NCBI GenBank assembly: GCA_006503535.1
Contig: QYRS01000006.1
Location: forward strand, 248,001-312,000
DNA length: 64,000 bases
From: Arthrinium phaeospermum
Lineage: Eukaryota; Ascomycota; Sordariomycetes; Amphisphaeriales; Apiosporaceae
Direction: 5' to 3'
The notes beneath the pieces were generated by a model. That model was not told where the DNA came from. It did no database searches and was given only the letters and a program-made list of their open reading frames with translations. Shown piece after piece: positions 21,901 to 31,855 of the stretch; position 1 is the first letter of the stretch, and each line of letters starts with the position of its first letter. The position numbers and the translations under genes were made by a program.

Positions 21901-22403
21901 GCGGGCAGTGCTACCTCCCCTTTCTCCCATCTGATCAAGAGGCGGATGAAGGCTACCTTGTCAATGAGCTCTCTCTGCTCGTCCCGGCCTTGGTCCCACA
22001 CGTTGAGCAGGAAAAGGTTGACGCCCACGTCGTCGCCAACTCGGAACCCCTGGCGCGGGTTTATCGCGCGGTTGATGTGCTCGACCACCCATGCCTTCAC
22101 CAGGGGCCAGTCCAGGTTCCCCGGCTTGGTGTAGTCACCGCCGACGATCTGGCCGAGGTAGTCCTCGAAGTACGTCTTCGGGTCCCCGTTCGTCCGCGCG
22201 ACCCGGATGAGGAGGTTGGCGCCGCTCCTCTGCTGAAACGCGATTTTCTGCTCGATATCCGGCAGTCTCATGATTCTCCGCGAGATGTCGTTCAGCTGGG
22301 CCAGCGCGCGAGGCTGGGCCAGAAGGGCCTGCTGAGCCTGCGCGTCATTTTGGGCCTGCTGACCCGCCCGCGTGCGACGGGCACCACCTGGCTGGCTGCT
22401 CAT
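18933..22403 (-). CDS. SNF2-like ATPase with DEMH box, paralogue B
   Basis: Single-exon gene, 1156 aa, homologous along its length to the gene at 14479-17592 but strongly diverged. It shares the unknown N-terminal domain (GANLLIRVA at 61-69, GNLDWPLVKAWVV at about 95-107). A Ser-rich and acidic linker (about 195-320) precedes the ATPase. Motif I is LADAMGLGKT (384-393), near the SNF2 consensus; Ia is IIICPSAGATVWLSEW; the insert is C448-X13-C462-X-C464; motif II is DEMH (628-631); motif III is SGNTMSIGP (665-673); motif VI is QARDRIHRRGQ (1077-1087). Motif V (TYRLISTMINFQRAS, 1048-1062) lacks the glycines normally present, so ATP-driven translocation may be altered. The tail is a run of acidic residues. 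Its biological role is unknown. Confidence 0.88.
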   Translation of the reverse strand: MSSQPGGARRTRAGQQAQNDAQAQQALLAQPRALAQLNDISRRIMRLPDIEQKIAFQQRSGANLLIRVARTNGDPKTYFEDYLGQIVGGDYTKPGNLDWPLVKAWVVEHINRAINPRQGFRVGDDVGVNLFLLNVWDQGRDEQRELIDKVAFIRLLIRWEKGEVALPATEDGHEIFIEFESTKLENGIRPTVEPPEVPGEDELEEPVENPIIWPRRRRTRRSPRYSSSSSSSAGPGGKNYYSISSDSLSSGSGRDFGPGPDGPLRLGLVDEEQEEDGGDGAGRRNKGKAPAELPPSPDEEAEEAEENNELLNELENGLPGDGVNLKAESKEHWEKVLAFFKLYDKETMQFTLPGLNYPIEGYQAAAIVWLLLRIPEDAVAGAMLADAMGLGKTFTIIATLVSHYYLHDVYEEVKASWAAREKNPSNKSPQHDLAMKHNQRHPHNKRRCPSQNEITQKYGIECPCVLRSASKAIVQSMEDLPSIIICPSAGATVWLSEWEKFVSTEEGTAAAQMKLYLRMTDYRGDKPNFNAFCHDMAFAQQDDVQSLLDVDDDGVLFKPRLGFKGGSANVLLMTQESVSRMQGSQDPYTAGAFFTDADKLEPVEAAGLQDVAKIAQVPIAGCGIFAMDEMHQYHGQSGPQGATHPFKLLYKFKYQENPTLAVGISGNTMSIGPEGWQHLVAHTRESIRRHPHLTGKAQLGRLQDEEEYGEMKKDWDKVLSKIGNGNPDDPANAALEECKGRIHTDFQKGIRKMIVRRAKHDFFKEVKVLNIAAAVTTPMALRIPEGPALADLGRNVLSIQQWVRNQYEQDMQNWNAGGRQGPAPPSVSARTQNGVLQQNGIGSKGHGAQRSRAAFHSSVRAMTFPEVARIGSAAGTKHLVQFVKANDNSKAGEETKSLADLATSFTNVTLNPLRNSRSVLRMMKQSPFWKYRTAFTRGSPKFKALCRLVKEQLLDTRSITEPPEGPPDGSGLRHMVVFTDSPLSAYLTALFLQGEFNDTVDVTLIHQALDDRTSSTNTPWKCRFRACRSFNAPCKPEDHKNNKVLVGTYRLISTMINFQRASSAVLMDVPTTVQGQQARDRIHRRGQPLTAQITEMHYENHIYEVTRWKKNQGQKLMEEIDWQGFQSANNQGAEADADAAMDEDPDEEEEEEDIYN

Positions 22404-23597
22404 GTTCGTTATCGTATACCTCCGTTAGCCAACGGGCGGACAGGATCGAAAAGACGAGTGGAATCGAGTCTGGGTTGCAGTTCTAGACGGAATGTGTCGT
22501 TCGAATAAGCAATGCCGCAATTCAAATGCGCTTTCTATGTCTCTTTTGCCGAGTACAACAATCCGACGACGGGCATCGACGCCCCTTTTATAATACAGAC
22601 CTTGACTACGCCGCAAAAACAGGCTCTTTCTCCCACGGAGACAAGACTCGTACATTACAGCCAATACCATCATCGTAAGCGGAGGCCCTGCAAGGGTTGT
22701 GACGATTATAGACGCCATGCTTCGTTGTTGCTTTGTAGCAGTACCGTCGTCAACAAGACCGTCGTCAACAATACTATTGTCAACAAAGCGCACACCCTTT
22801 CTTTGGCGAAAACCTTTCGTCAAATACCGCAGCAAAGGTATCCCAGCCGATCATGGGAAAAGCCCTCGAAAGCAAGCACGGTTTCGGTTCGAGCATAGAC
22901 CCTGATGTTGGCAGGATTCTTGTTCCGACGGACCGGATTGGCAAGTCTAAGCTGGGATGCTCTGGTCTACCACGTTTCCATTGGGCCTCCGAATGGAGAC
23001 AAAGGAAAGAGGAAGATGAAAAGGATAGGAATATTTCGAGATCGAGCTCCCCTCGCCCCCTGGTTCCTTTCTTTCTGTCTTGTCCGAATCCGGCTTATTG
23101 GATAAAATAGTTGAACAGCCACACATGTGGCTTGTGGAATCTGTATAGGGGGCCTATGAACTATCCGGGATGGTCACAACCCCCCTAACAGCCCCTAACC
23201 CAGCGAGTGCGGCCGTACATGGCAATGACAACCAGCGAACTTCGAGGAAAACCCGTATGAAGAATCGATATAGGAATGCTGCCAAGTCCCATTAATTTTT
23301 TGCTGCCGTCATTGTTCGCGTTTCGATTATTGGGGGTTACCAGATCCGGATGTATAACGACGCAGGCTTCTGCCAGACAAAAACCACCAACCAACGACTT
23401 TCTTATGACTACGGGTTCGACTTCGGTGGCCATGTTGCTTCGGATCATTTCTTCAATTCAAAAGCTCGTTCCTCGGCCAAAGTGCACCACATGGTACGTA
23501 TCACTTGCACTTTGCAGAATTTTGCCAAAGAATAAACAGAAGTATGCCCGCTGTCAAACTTGAAGATGTGTATAGGTGAACATTAAGAATCTCTCTT
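22404..23597. other. intergenic region, paralogue B promoter and rpa43 3' side
   Basis: Upstream region of the SNF2-like gene B and downstream region of RPA43. Near 22,745-22,790 there are three close copies of a GTCAACAA-type unit (CGTCGTCAACAAGACCGTCGTCAACAATACTATTGTCAACAAAG). No gene is supported. Confidence 0.45.
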
Positions 23598-24845
23598 CTA
23601 CTCGGCCGTGACGCTCGCCGGCCGGCTCCCCTTCCAGATCTCGGCGCGCTTCCCCTGGTCCTCCTCCTCCTCGTCGGCGCCGAACTTGGTCACGCTGAAG
23701 TCGGGCAGGAAGCGCGTCTTCTTCCAGAGCCCCGGGCCGCCGCTCCGCAGGTCGCGCCGCCGCTTGCGCTCGAGCTCCTCGGCCACCTGCTTCTGCTCCT
23801 CCTCGGCGTCCAGCATGGTGCCCTCGATGCTCAGGTAGCCGTACTCGCCGCTCTGGCCGACCTCGAAGCTCTTGATGCGGAACTGCACCGTGCCCTCGAC
23901 CTTCTGGCCGTCCTCGTCGGCCCAGTAGCCCGTGCTGTATAGTTGTGTGACGTCGCCCTCCTTCTCCGCCTCCTTGGCGTTTTCTCCTCCGCCCTCAGCT
24001 TCACCCTCGCCCTCGCCTTCTTGCTCCTCCTCGGTCGGCTCGGGTGTGGGCAGCTCGAACTCGTCGTATCGTTTCTTGCTTAGCGTGTTGACCCATGTCC
24101 AGCCCTTGGGCAGGCGCGAGGCCTCGATGGCGGCATTGAACATGCCCCAGCAGACCACGCCCAGATGGCCCTCGGTGGCCATGTTGAGGACACCCTCGAG
24201 CGGGGCGCCGCGGGAGGGCTTGAAGAGGTCGACCTCGGCCGTCAGCCAGCCGAAGCCGCAGGCGTACTCGTCAATGGTCTCGAGCAGCGCCTGGTCGCCC
24301 ATGTCGCTCTCTTCGGTGAGCGAGCCGCGATTGGGGGCCTCGCCGAGGCGGACGTTCCGGTAGGCCAGCAGGACGCCCTTGAACTCGCGCACGTAGCGGT
24401 TCAGCAGGGGCTTCAGGTGCTGCTCCGCGTAGCCGTCGATCGGTTCTACCATGCCGGCGGGGAAGAGTGGTAAATAGCGTGACACGGTCTGTCGGAAGAA
24501 AGGAAACGGTTTTTGGGGTAACGTTTTCAGGTGGCCGGTGGCCGAGGGAGCGGCGGCAGGCTCGTCGATGTCCATTTCATCTTGTGGTTGGCTCGCTTCT
24601 TCATGGGGGGTATCTTCGCTGTGCTTGTCCTTCTTTTTCTTCTTCTTCTTGTCCTTCTCTTCCTTGCTTCGCTTCTTTTTCGGTACCTCGGGCTCGTCGG
24701 CCTCGTCGTCACTGGGCTTTTCGCTCTTGGAGCGCTTGTGCCTGCGTTCTACCTCGGCGCCTTCGACGTCCTCCTGGCCCTCTCGTATCCGCTTTTTCGA
24801 CTTGTGCTCGCGCTTCGTCTTGGTCTTGGTTGACTCGGCAGCCAT
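23598..24845 (-). CDS. rpa43: RNA polymerase I subunit RPA43
   Basis: Subunit of RNA polymerase I, forming the stalk with RPA14 and contacting the initiation factor Rrn3 in ribosomal RNA transcription in the nucleolus. Intronless, 415 aa. The first 85 residues are a Lys-rich, acidic-patch, nuclear-localisation-like extension (KKKRSKEEKDKKKKKKKDKH). The SHS2-like domain follows (RYLPLFPAGMVEPIDGYAEQ, then LLNRYVREFKGVLLAYRNV), and then the OB-fold region (GFGWLTAEVDLFKPSRGAPL, EGHLGVVCWGMFNAAIEASR), which fits the RPA43 family. An acidic Glu/Gly-rich insertion splits the OB fold before YSTGYWADEDGQKVEG. The frame extends upstream only to a GTG, so the ATG at 24845 (MAAESTKTKTK) is the start. 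Family assignment rests on recognised sequence patterns. Confidence 0.85.
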   Translation of the reverse strand: MAAESTKTKTKREHKSKKRIREGQEDVEGAEVERRHKRSKSEKPSDDEADEPEVPKKKRSKEEKDKKKKKKKDKHSEDTPHEEASQPQDEMDIDEPAAAPSATGHLKTLPQKPFPFFRQTVSRYLPLFPAGMVEPIDGYAEQHLKPLLNRYVREFKGVLLAYRNVRLGEAPNRGSLTEESDMGDQALLETIDEYACGFGWLTAEVDLFKPSRGAPLEGVLNMATEGHLGVVCWGMFNAAIEASRLPKGWTWVNTLSKKRYDEFELPTPEPTEEEQEGEGEGEAEGGGENAKEAEKEGDVTQLYSTGYWADEDGQKVEGTVQFRIKSFEVGQSGEYGYLSIEGTMLDAEEEQKQVAEELERKRRRDLRSGGPGLWKKTRFLPDFSVTKFGADEEEEDQGKRAEIWKGSRPASVTAE

Positions 24846-27634
24846 TGTGTCGAGAGACAGCACCCGTCCGGTGCTCTCGAAGCGTACCACTTGGAAGAAA
24901 AAGAAGGGTTGGTGGTTGGGTTTTTGGGGACTGCTGCGGCGACCCTCAAGTCTCGAGAAATTGTTTAAGACGGATTTGCTTGCCTAGTGGGGAATCGTCA
25001 GACTGCTGCAATTGAGCGCCTCTGCGACGACCAGCCAGAAAAAAAAATTGGAGGATAAGAGTCGCCGATAAGATAGAGCGTTCAACGGCCTGCGCTAGAG
25101 GGGTACGTACTGAAAGCTTAAACGATGCTGGGCCAATCGATAAGATCAATTGAGCACCACTACTTGAGTATCGATAAGACTTTCCTTCCCCTGAACAAGC
25201 GAATGGATTGTCTTCAATCTTGTCTTCGCTCCCAGTTGCTAGACGCCATCGCATGCATGGGCTCTGAGATACTGCCAGAGTGAGGCGGGGCTAGCTAGCA
25301 TGGGTACATGGTTCAAGGCAAGCCAGGTTCTATATTCCAGAGTGCCTTATTGCCAGGCTTCTCCGTATCTCTGCCATCGTCCAAGGTAATTCGACTAGCG
25401 TTGGGAGAAGCCTGTTTATGTGTAGTAGTATGGTGTTCCTTTGCTGCGACTCTGGCAAAGTGGGAGCATATCGTGACAGGTGATGATTCGTGTGAGACCA
25501 GAGAAACCATGATATGTGTTGCACAACGGCGTCATTGTCACATGTGTTTGATATAATCAGGGCTGAGGGCCGCGATGTTGTTTCAATGAATCGGACTCAC
25601 TGAGTAAACAGGTACTCGGCTCGACCCGCAACGGCATTTCCCGCCCGTGCACCACGGCTTGCTCATGTCGCTTACACGCCATTCGCCTGCATGAGTAGGC
25701 CGCTGACTTAGGTAGCCAGGTAGGAATATCAGAAGTGCCTTGCCCGAATGAACGACTTGCTAAGTTGTTAAAAGCAGGCCTTTGTGAATCGGAATTGCAA
25801 CAGTGGCATAAAGGAATTACGAGGAAAGGAGTACCCATGACCTTGACCCGACTGATTGAATAGGTAGGTAGGTAGAGAAGGTGGCTAATGCATTTGATTT
25901 CGGCGCATAAATGTCGTCAAGGTCAACCAGTCGGCCTGCTGTCTCAGTCAGCGGGCACCGGAAACAATTGACCGCGAAGAAACAGAGCACAACAAATCAA
26001 GGGCTATTTCCGGCTGAATCAAGCATCAAGCTCCTCCACGGTGGAGATGAGCCGTACCGCGCCAGAGAGACGAGGGTGTGGTGTGACGGGTGCTGCAACG
26101 TTTCTGGTTCCTAGAGCCGTCTCGGAAATGCGAGACGGGTAGTAGGACATTATGCATACAAAGTTATATGAGGTTACACGCGTTGTAATGTCAAAGCAAT
26201 CGCCTAGCTAGGATTGAGAGCGAGGCAGAGAGAGAGAAAGAGGAAGGAAAGGTGCGGCCGGTGTGGTTCATTGCTGCAGGGCGCGGATGTCCCTCGGGAA
26301 GAGGTGTGTTCACACGGAGATGAGGATGCCCATCGGCCGGCATCTTGCTGCTTACCTAAGTAGAGAACGCGAATTGGCAATGTCAACTCAGCCTCTTTGA
26401 CCGCGGGCGGTGACGAAATCGACAATTTGAATCCCGCGATGCCACGTGCAGCAGTTACGTGCATGTCCCGTTTTCTGTAAGCACTGCCCGGACGAGGTAA
26501 TTAGCGTTACATGCTGCAGGAGGGGTCTCATTTCTACCGCAATGATCCGGACTGGATTGGATCAGTCGCAGCCGGTATGGTTGCATTCGATGCCAGGGGC
26601 AACCGGTAGGGAAAAAAGAAACATTTGCTGAATGGACCAGTCAACAGTCTGCATTTGTCGCAGCAGTTGAGCGATTGTGTTCACTGTATTTATAGCTGCT
26701 ACATGTGCATACGTTTCCAATTGAGACACAACAACAACAGCAGGAGAAGGAGAGTAGGCAAGTAACCTATGTCATGAGAAGGCGAGCGTTGTGGATGAGT
26801 GGAAGCTCTGACTGGACTGACTGGAGGTGCCCAGTTGTTTGCAATAATCCATCGAACCCCCATGAGCGAATCCAATTCATTCGAGTCAATTGGATCCCTC
26901 GCGGAAAGTAGGGGCCTCTGCTAGATCCGATCTCCGACCTGGTAAATTCTTCTGCTTTGGGAATTGGGACGAACTCCATGATTTCCCCCCAACCCCTAAC
27001 TAGCAGAGGAGACCCAGCAGCAGAGCCAGGGACCCAAAGAGCTAGCAGTACTGACCGGAGAGGAGTACTGGAGGAGGGCCCAGAAGAGGGACCAGCACCA
27101 GCGCCAGAACCTAAACATCCCTAGCCAGGCCAGGTACCAGTTTGCCAGTGCGCGCAGAGAGGTACCGCCCAACCAAAAACCCCATCAAGCCATTGATTGA
27201 TTGCATGTTCATTTCGATCAATTAGCCAGACCCGACCTAACCTGAACCTGTCCACGAATACCACCTGCACTCGCGAATTCTCCGCAGATACCAATTTTCT
27301 GCTCGTGTTCTGTTTTCCCTCCTTTTCCCGACGTTGTCAACTCTCTTGTTGCTGCTGTCTGTCCTGCCCGCCTTGCCTTGTCTTGCCCCCCGTCTCTATT
27401 CCATCGCCCCCCAAACTCGCGACCTTTGGATTTGTTGGGCTTGAGCTGTCCCCTTTTGGCAACCTTCGCAATCCTGCCGCAACTTCCTTCTCCCCTGAAC
27501 CTCGCTTCGACCCGACCAACGGAGCTGCTGCTTGCCGACAAACCAACCTCGAAGAAATATCGATAAAAGCAAAGAAGGAACCCAGGTCCAAACAGGAAAA
27601 GGAAAAGGAAATATTAAAAAGAGCGCTCGCCAAA
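24846..27634. other. 2.8 kb divergent region between rpa43 and arf1
   Basis: It holds the promoters of two outward-facing genes. It includes a TAGG tetranucleotide repeat (25861-25874). The last 400 bases before the arf1 start are CT-rich, then AAAG-rich, like a fungal 5' leader. An in-frame open stretch upstream of the arf1 ATG (27197 onward) is judged to be leader, because ARF begins with MGG for myristoylation. No other gene seen. Confidence 0.5.
25861..25874. repeat. (TAGG)n microsatellite
   Basis: TAGGTAGGTAGGTA tandem tetranucleotide. The same unit, or its complement CCTA, recurs in many intergenic places in the window (see findings). Confidence 0.8.
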
Positions 27635-28503
27635 ATGGGTGGACAACTTAGCAAAATGATGGGCAAGATCTTCGGATCCAAGGAGATGCGCCTGTTGATG
27701 TTGGGTCTCGACGCCGCCGGAAAGACCACCATCCTCTACAAGCTCAAGCTCGGCCAGGACGTCACCACCATCCCTACCGTTGGTTTCAACGTCGAGACTG
27801 TCACATACAAGAACGTCAAGTTCAACGTGTGGGACGTCGGTGGCCAGGACAAGATTCGACCTCTGTGGAGGCATTACTTCAGCGGTAAGTCTGCTTCAAC
27901 TCCCCCAGATGGACGGACGGGAAGGCGAAGAGAGCGCGCGCGCACACACAGATCGCGCTTCCCGGAGACGTGGAGGCGCAGCTGTGACGCCCGTCACGAC
28001 GATGATGGCAAGCGTTACCTCTAGACGAACACTCCACTGACATGATCTTCTTTTCGCATTACAGGCACGCAAGGTCTCATCTTCGTTATCGACTCGGCGG
28101 ACCGCGCACGAATCGACGAGGCCAAGCAAGAGTTACATCGCATCATTAACGACCGGGAAATGAAGGACAGTCTTCTGTTGGTCTTCGCAAACAAACAGGA
28201 TGTCAAGGATGGTAGGTCGACCCGCCCCCTTTCCCTCGCTCGATCCAGTTCCCCAGGGACCACAACGACGATCACTCTCTCAACGTGCTTGGTGGAGGAT
28301 ATATGTGGAACGATGCTAACAATGACCCCCCAACAACAGCCATGAAGCCCCAAGAAGTTACCGACGCGCTGCAACTGAACAAGCTTAAGGATAAGGTTTG
28401 GTACGTCGTGCCGTCTTGCGCGACCACAGGAGAAGGCCTGCTCGAGGGGCTGGCCTGGCTCTCGAACAACGTCAAGGCCCCGCCCGCGCCTGCGAAGAAG
28501 TAA
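27635..28503 (+). CDS. arf1: ADP-ribosylation factor 1 (ARF1) small GTPase
   Basis: Small GTPase that recruits COPI and other coats on Golgi membranes. Three exons, 27635-27884, 28065-28211 and 28340-28503, with introns of 180 and 128 bases (donors GTAAGT and GTAGGT), give 186 aa, close to the usual 181-185. Gly2 in the MGG start is the myristoylation site. Visible G-box motifs are GLDAAGKTT (P-loop), the switch I segment [22 protein letters not shown] (switch II), NKQD and CATTGEG. The C-terminus has a short Ala/Pro/Lys extension (APPAPAKK). The start context is CCAAAATGGG. Very high similarity to the ARF1/2 group rather than ARF-like proteins is judged from the switch regions. Confident call. 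Confidence 0.97.
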
Positions 28504-30042
28504 AGACCTCTCGACCGACTCAAAAGCGGCTCGTTCCACTTCCGAATATCGTTAGCATCAGCGGCAGCCATTTTCAACAGGCGTCAACAACTGCGCCCTC
28601 GGCTTCATCTATCTCTCTTATCTCATTCCAAGACTCGTGGCCCTCGCGCGACTAACCAACCAACCTCCGCATGACCGACCACTCCTCGGGCCCCCCAATC
28701 TTTCAATCGCATACACTACTTGAGACTCGATATTTCGGCATCTGACTCTACTACCTGTCCCACTTTCGCCATGCGTCGATGCTGAGCGGCCCGAGACCGA
28801 AAAAGCACTCAAGGGGGGCCAGGAGGACATCGATGGGCCGAGGGAACTGGGCCTCCTTTTCCTCACGAGGTGCCACAGCCCCACACACCACTTTGTTGTT
28901 TATATACAGCCCCCGCGAGGCAAATTCGGGTTCCTATTTTTTCACTCTTGTTTTCTTTTTCTAGTTTAGTATTCCCCCGAATCGCGAGGCGAGTTGCCGC
29001 TGAGTTTTTTGTTATTTTGATTTATTGTAGCATCCATGTTGGAGAAGCGAAGAAGAGAGATAGGGGCAAGGGGGCGATCTACCTACCTAACTTGCCCTAT
29101 GATGCGCGCGAGAAAGAGAAGAAAAGAACAAGCGTTTCCATGAAAGACAGGGGAAGAGAAAAGAGAGAGTGGACTTGCGCTTTTGGGGCATAACGGAGTC
29201 GGGGTGGGGGCCGCCATCGAGAGTTGCTTCGATTGCGCGCGCGTCTGTTTTTTCCAAAGGTCCGAAACTCGAAGATGCCTTCAGAAGATTCATACGGATC
29301 CGACTGGCCGAACTGGTTGGTTGATCCTCGAAAGGCGGAATCGAAAGAAAGAAGAAGCAAATCAGGACCATGTGGTGTAGGCGTGTAACTGGAAAAAAAA
29401 GAGGAGTATCGTGGCGCAACGAGGGGCAACTTTACCGGAGCGGCGAAGAAAGTAGTAGACAGAGAGAGTACTTTAGTTAATAATCGAGGTTGTGTATGTG
29501 ATGCGTGTGTATGGCTTGAAGCGGCCTCTGTTTTTAATGAATGAAGAAGTATGAATGGTTGCGTTCACAGAGAGATGATACAACGGGACACGTGAAGGGC
29601 ATTCCTCAGGGCGTGGAATTCCGATGAAAGACCGTTACATGGCAAAGCAAGCAACTCTTTACCAAATGGCAGGAAGCGTTGGTAGTCCATGATAATAAGT
29701 ATGCTTCTTTCTTGGACGACTGGCGCGGGTCAGAAGATGAAGTCTTAAGTGTACAATTACGTCGCTTTAGGTATATATATACTGTACATATCATTATGGT
29801 CTAAATGGTACCATTTCCGTCACTGAATCAATCCGCGCCCGAGGCTCTTCGATCGAAGCCTCGGCTATGCTAGTGGTAATGCTGTACTCGTCGCTATCGT
29901 CCGCCCGCCATGTTTTCGAAGCGGACACGAGTTATTTGAGGACTGCCCCATGGCCATCAGCCTCTGTGTATCTCATTTCACGTTCTCGTCGGTCATTACG
30001 GGTCTCTTTCTCTACCCCTCGACATCCAACCGATCCTAACCA
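28504..30042. other. convergent 3' regions of arf1 and ssn3
   Basis: 1.5 kb between two convergent genes. Purine-rich AGAG/GAAAGA stretches and a CCTA run (29079-29090) are present. No gene supported. Confidence 0.45.
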
Positions 30043-31855
30043 TCACGCCTCCTTAACCCGCTTCGCCGGCCTCGCCAAGCTATCGTCGGGCAGCCCCGAG
30101 CGCTTGGTGCCCGGCAGCGAGCTGGTGCGGATGTCGTTGTCGTCCTGGCTGACGCGGCGGTTGGGGTACGTCGTCTTGAGGCCCTCGAAGCAGTTGTTGC
30201 TGACCTTGTCGCCCGTGGTGAAGAAGGGGTGCTGTAACGCTTGCTGGGCCGTCAGCCGCTTCTCCGGGTCGTACTCGAGCAGGCCCGCCAGCAGCTTGTA
30301 GCCCTCGGCGCCGAGGGAGGCGAGACCGCTGCCGCTGTTGGAGGAGGTGCTGGTGCTGGTGCTGGTGCTGGAGCCCGGGTGGGCGCCGATGGTGCGGTAG
30401 TACCACTCCTCGAGGTGCGAGGTGGACGCCGAGGATTTGGAAGAGGAATGGTGGTGGGAGGAGTGGTGGTGCATCATGGGGGTCTGCAGCATGCCCAGGT
30501 TGGAGTACTCGTGCATGCTGGTGAGGTAGGGCCAGCGCTCCTTGGTGGGCATGCCCATGATGTCGACAATCTTCTGCATCTGGTTGCGCTGGAAGGGCAC
30601 CGTCTTCTTGGAGTCCATCTTGGCCTCCTCGCCCTTGAAGATGGGCCGCAGCGACAGCAGCTCGGCGAATATGCAGCCGACGGCCCACATGTCGATGGCG
30701 GGCGTGTAGTGCCGGCTGCCCAGCAGCAGCTCCGGCGCCCGGTACCAGATGGTCACCACCACCTTGTCGCCGCCGTAGAGCGAGTGCAGCGGCTTGTGCC
30801 AGAGCCGCGCCAGGCCCAGGTCGCCGATCTTGACCTGGCCCGCCGACGTGACCATGATGTTGGCCGGCTTCAGGTCCCGGTGCAGGACCCAGTTGGCGTG
30901 CAGGTACTGGCAGCCGTTGAGCAGCTGGAACATGATGCTCTTGACCATGGTGGCGGGGATGGGGCAGCGCGGGTTCTGGGTGTGGTGGTGGATGATTTGT
31001 AAGAGGTCGTGCTCGGCGTACTCGAACACCATGAAGATGCACTTGTCCTCGAGGATGATCTCGACCAGCCGGATCACGTTGAGGTTGGCCAGCTCGGAGC
31101 AGAGGGCCATCTCGCGCACCGCCGACTGCGAGATGCCCGTGTACTGGATCTGCTCGCCCTCCTTGTCGGGCTTGAACTTCTTGATGGCGAACTCGCCCGG
31201 CTGCCCCTGCCGCCCGACGGCCTTGTACACGCGGCCATAGGTGCCGCTGCTGATGAACCCGATGACCTTGTACCGGTCCACGACGCGCACCTTGGATTGG
31301 TAGCCCGAGCCAAGGCCGCGGTCGCTGGGGTCTGTTCGTCTCATCAGCAAAGAGTGTCTCGGTATTACGAGATCATATTATGGGAGGGAAGTCTCTCTCT
31401 CTCTCTCAAAAGGAGCTAGTGATGAGAGAGGTCGTCGTTGGAATGCCCGGTTTCAGAAGTAAGCATGGGGTATCTGGGTGGGTCAAGGGTTTGTTTGTCG
31501 GTGGGGAAAAGGTGCATCTGTCATCCATGGGGTGGAGCGGGCGACTGGCCGGTTTCCATGCCCGATGCCTCCTTCGGCCTCGATTCAGGCCAATCAACGG
31601 GGGCTGAAGTAAGATCCTCCGGGTGAGGGCATATAAGACGATATGCAGGTCCGTAGATCTTCACCCGATCACAGGAGAGAGAGGGGGGACGGGAAATAAC
31701 GTCTTTTGAACACGAAGAATACGACGACGAAGAAGGAAGAGAAAGAAGTACAGATTTGACCTACCATCGAACGCAGCCTGGACACTCCTCTTCATAACTT
31801 GGGCCCGCGCCGTTGACGGTGCGCTGGAGCTGGATTGCGAGTTCGTGAGACTCAT
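30043..31855 (-). CDS. ssn3: Mediator kinase SSN3 (CDK8/Srb10)
   Basis: Cyclin-dependent kinase of the Mediator kinase module, which with cyclin C phosphorylates the RNA polymerase II machinery and transcription factors in the nucleus. Two exons, 31855-31765 and 31331-30043, join as AAFDDPSDRGLG; 459 aa. Kinase features: glycine loop ISSGTYGRVYKA, Lys81 in FAIKKFK, the CDK8-type helix ISQSAVREMALC, HRDLKPAN (HRD 181-183), DLG in place of DFG (201-203), as usual for CDK8, and VVVTIWYRAPELLLGSRHYT with APE 229-231. There is no activating TxY or T-loop Thr as in CDK1. The intron is 433 bases, long for this window. A Ser/Thr and His-rich insert precedes the final helices (YDPEKRLTAQQAL), and a basic tail (RPAKRVKE) may be a nuclear signal. 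The assignment over CDK9 or CDK7 rests on the DLG and HYT region. Confidence 0.93.

Noticed and set aside
20658..22508. 616-codon plus-strand open frame
   Set aside because: It lies wholly antisense to the SNF2-like gene B, whose protein has helicase motifs. The frame is a by-product of GC-rich codon use.
27197..27634. 146-residue N-terminal extension of ARF1
   Set aside because: ARF proteins need Gly2 for myristoylation, and MGG at 27635 with a good start context fits. The upstream part is leader.
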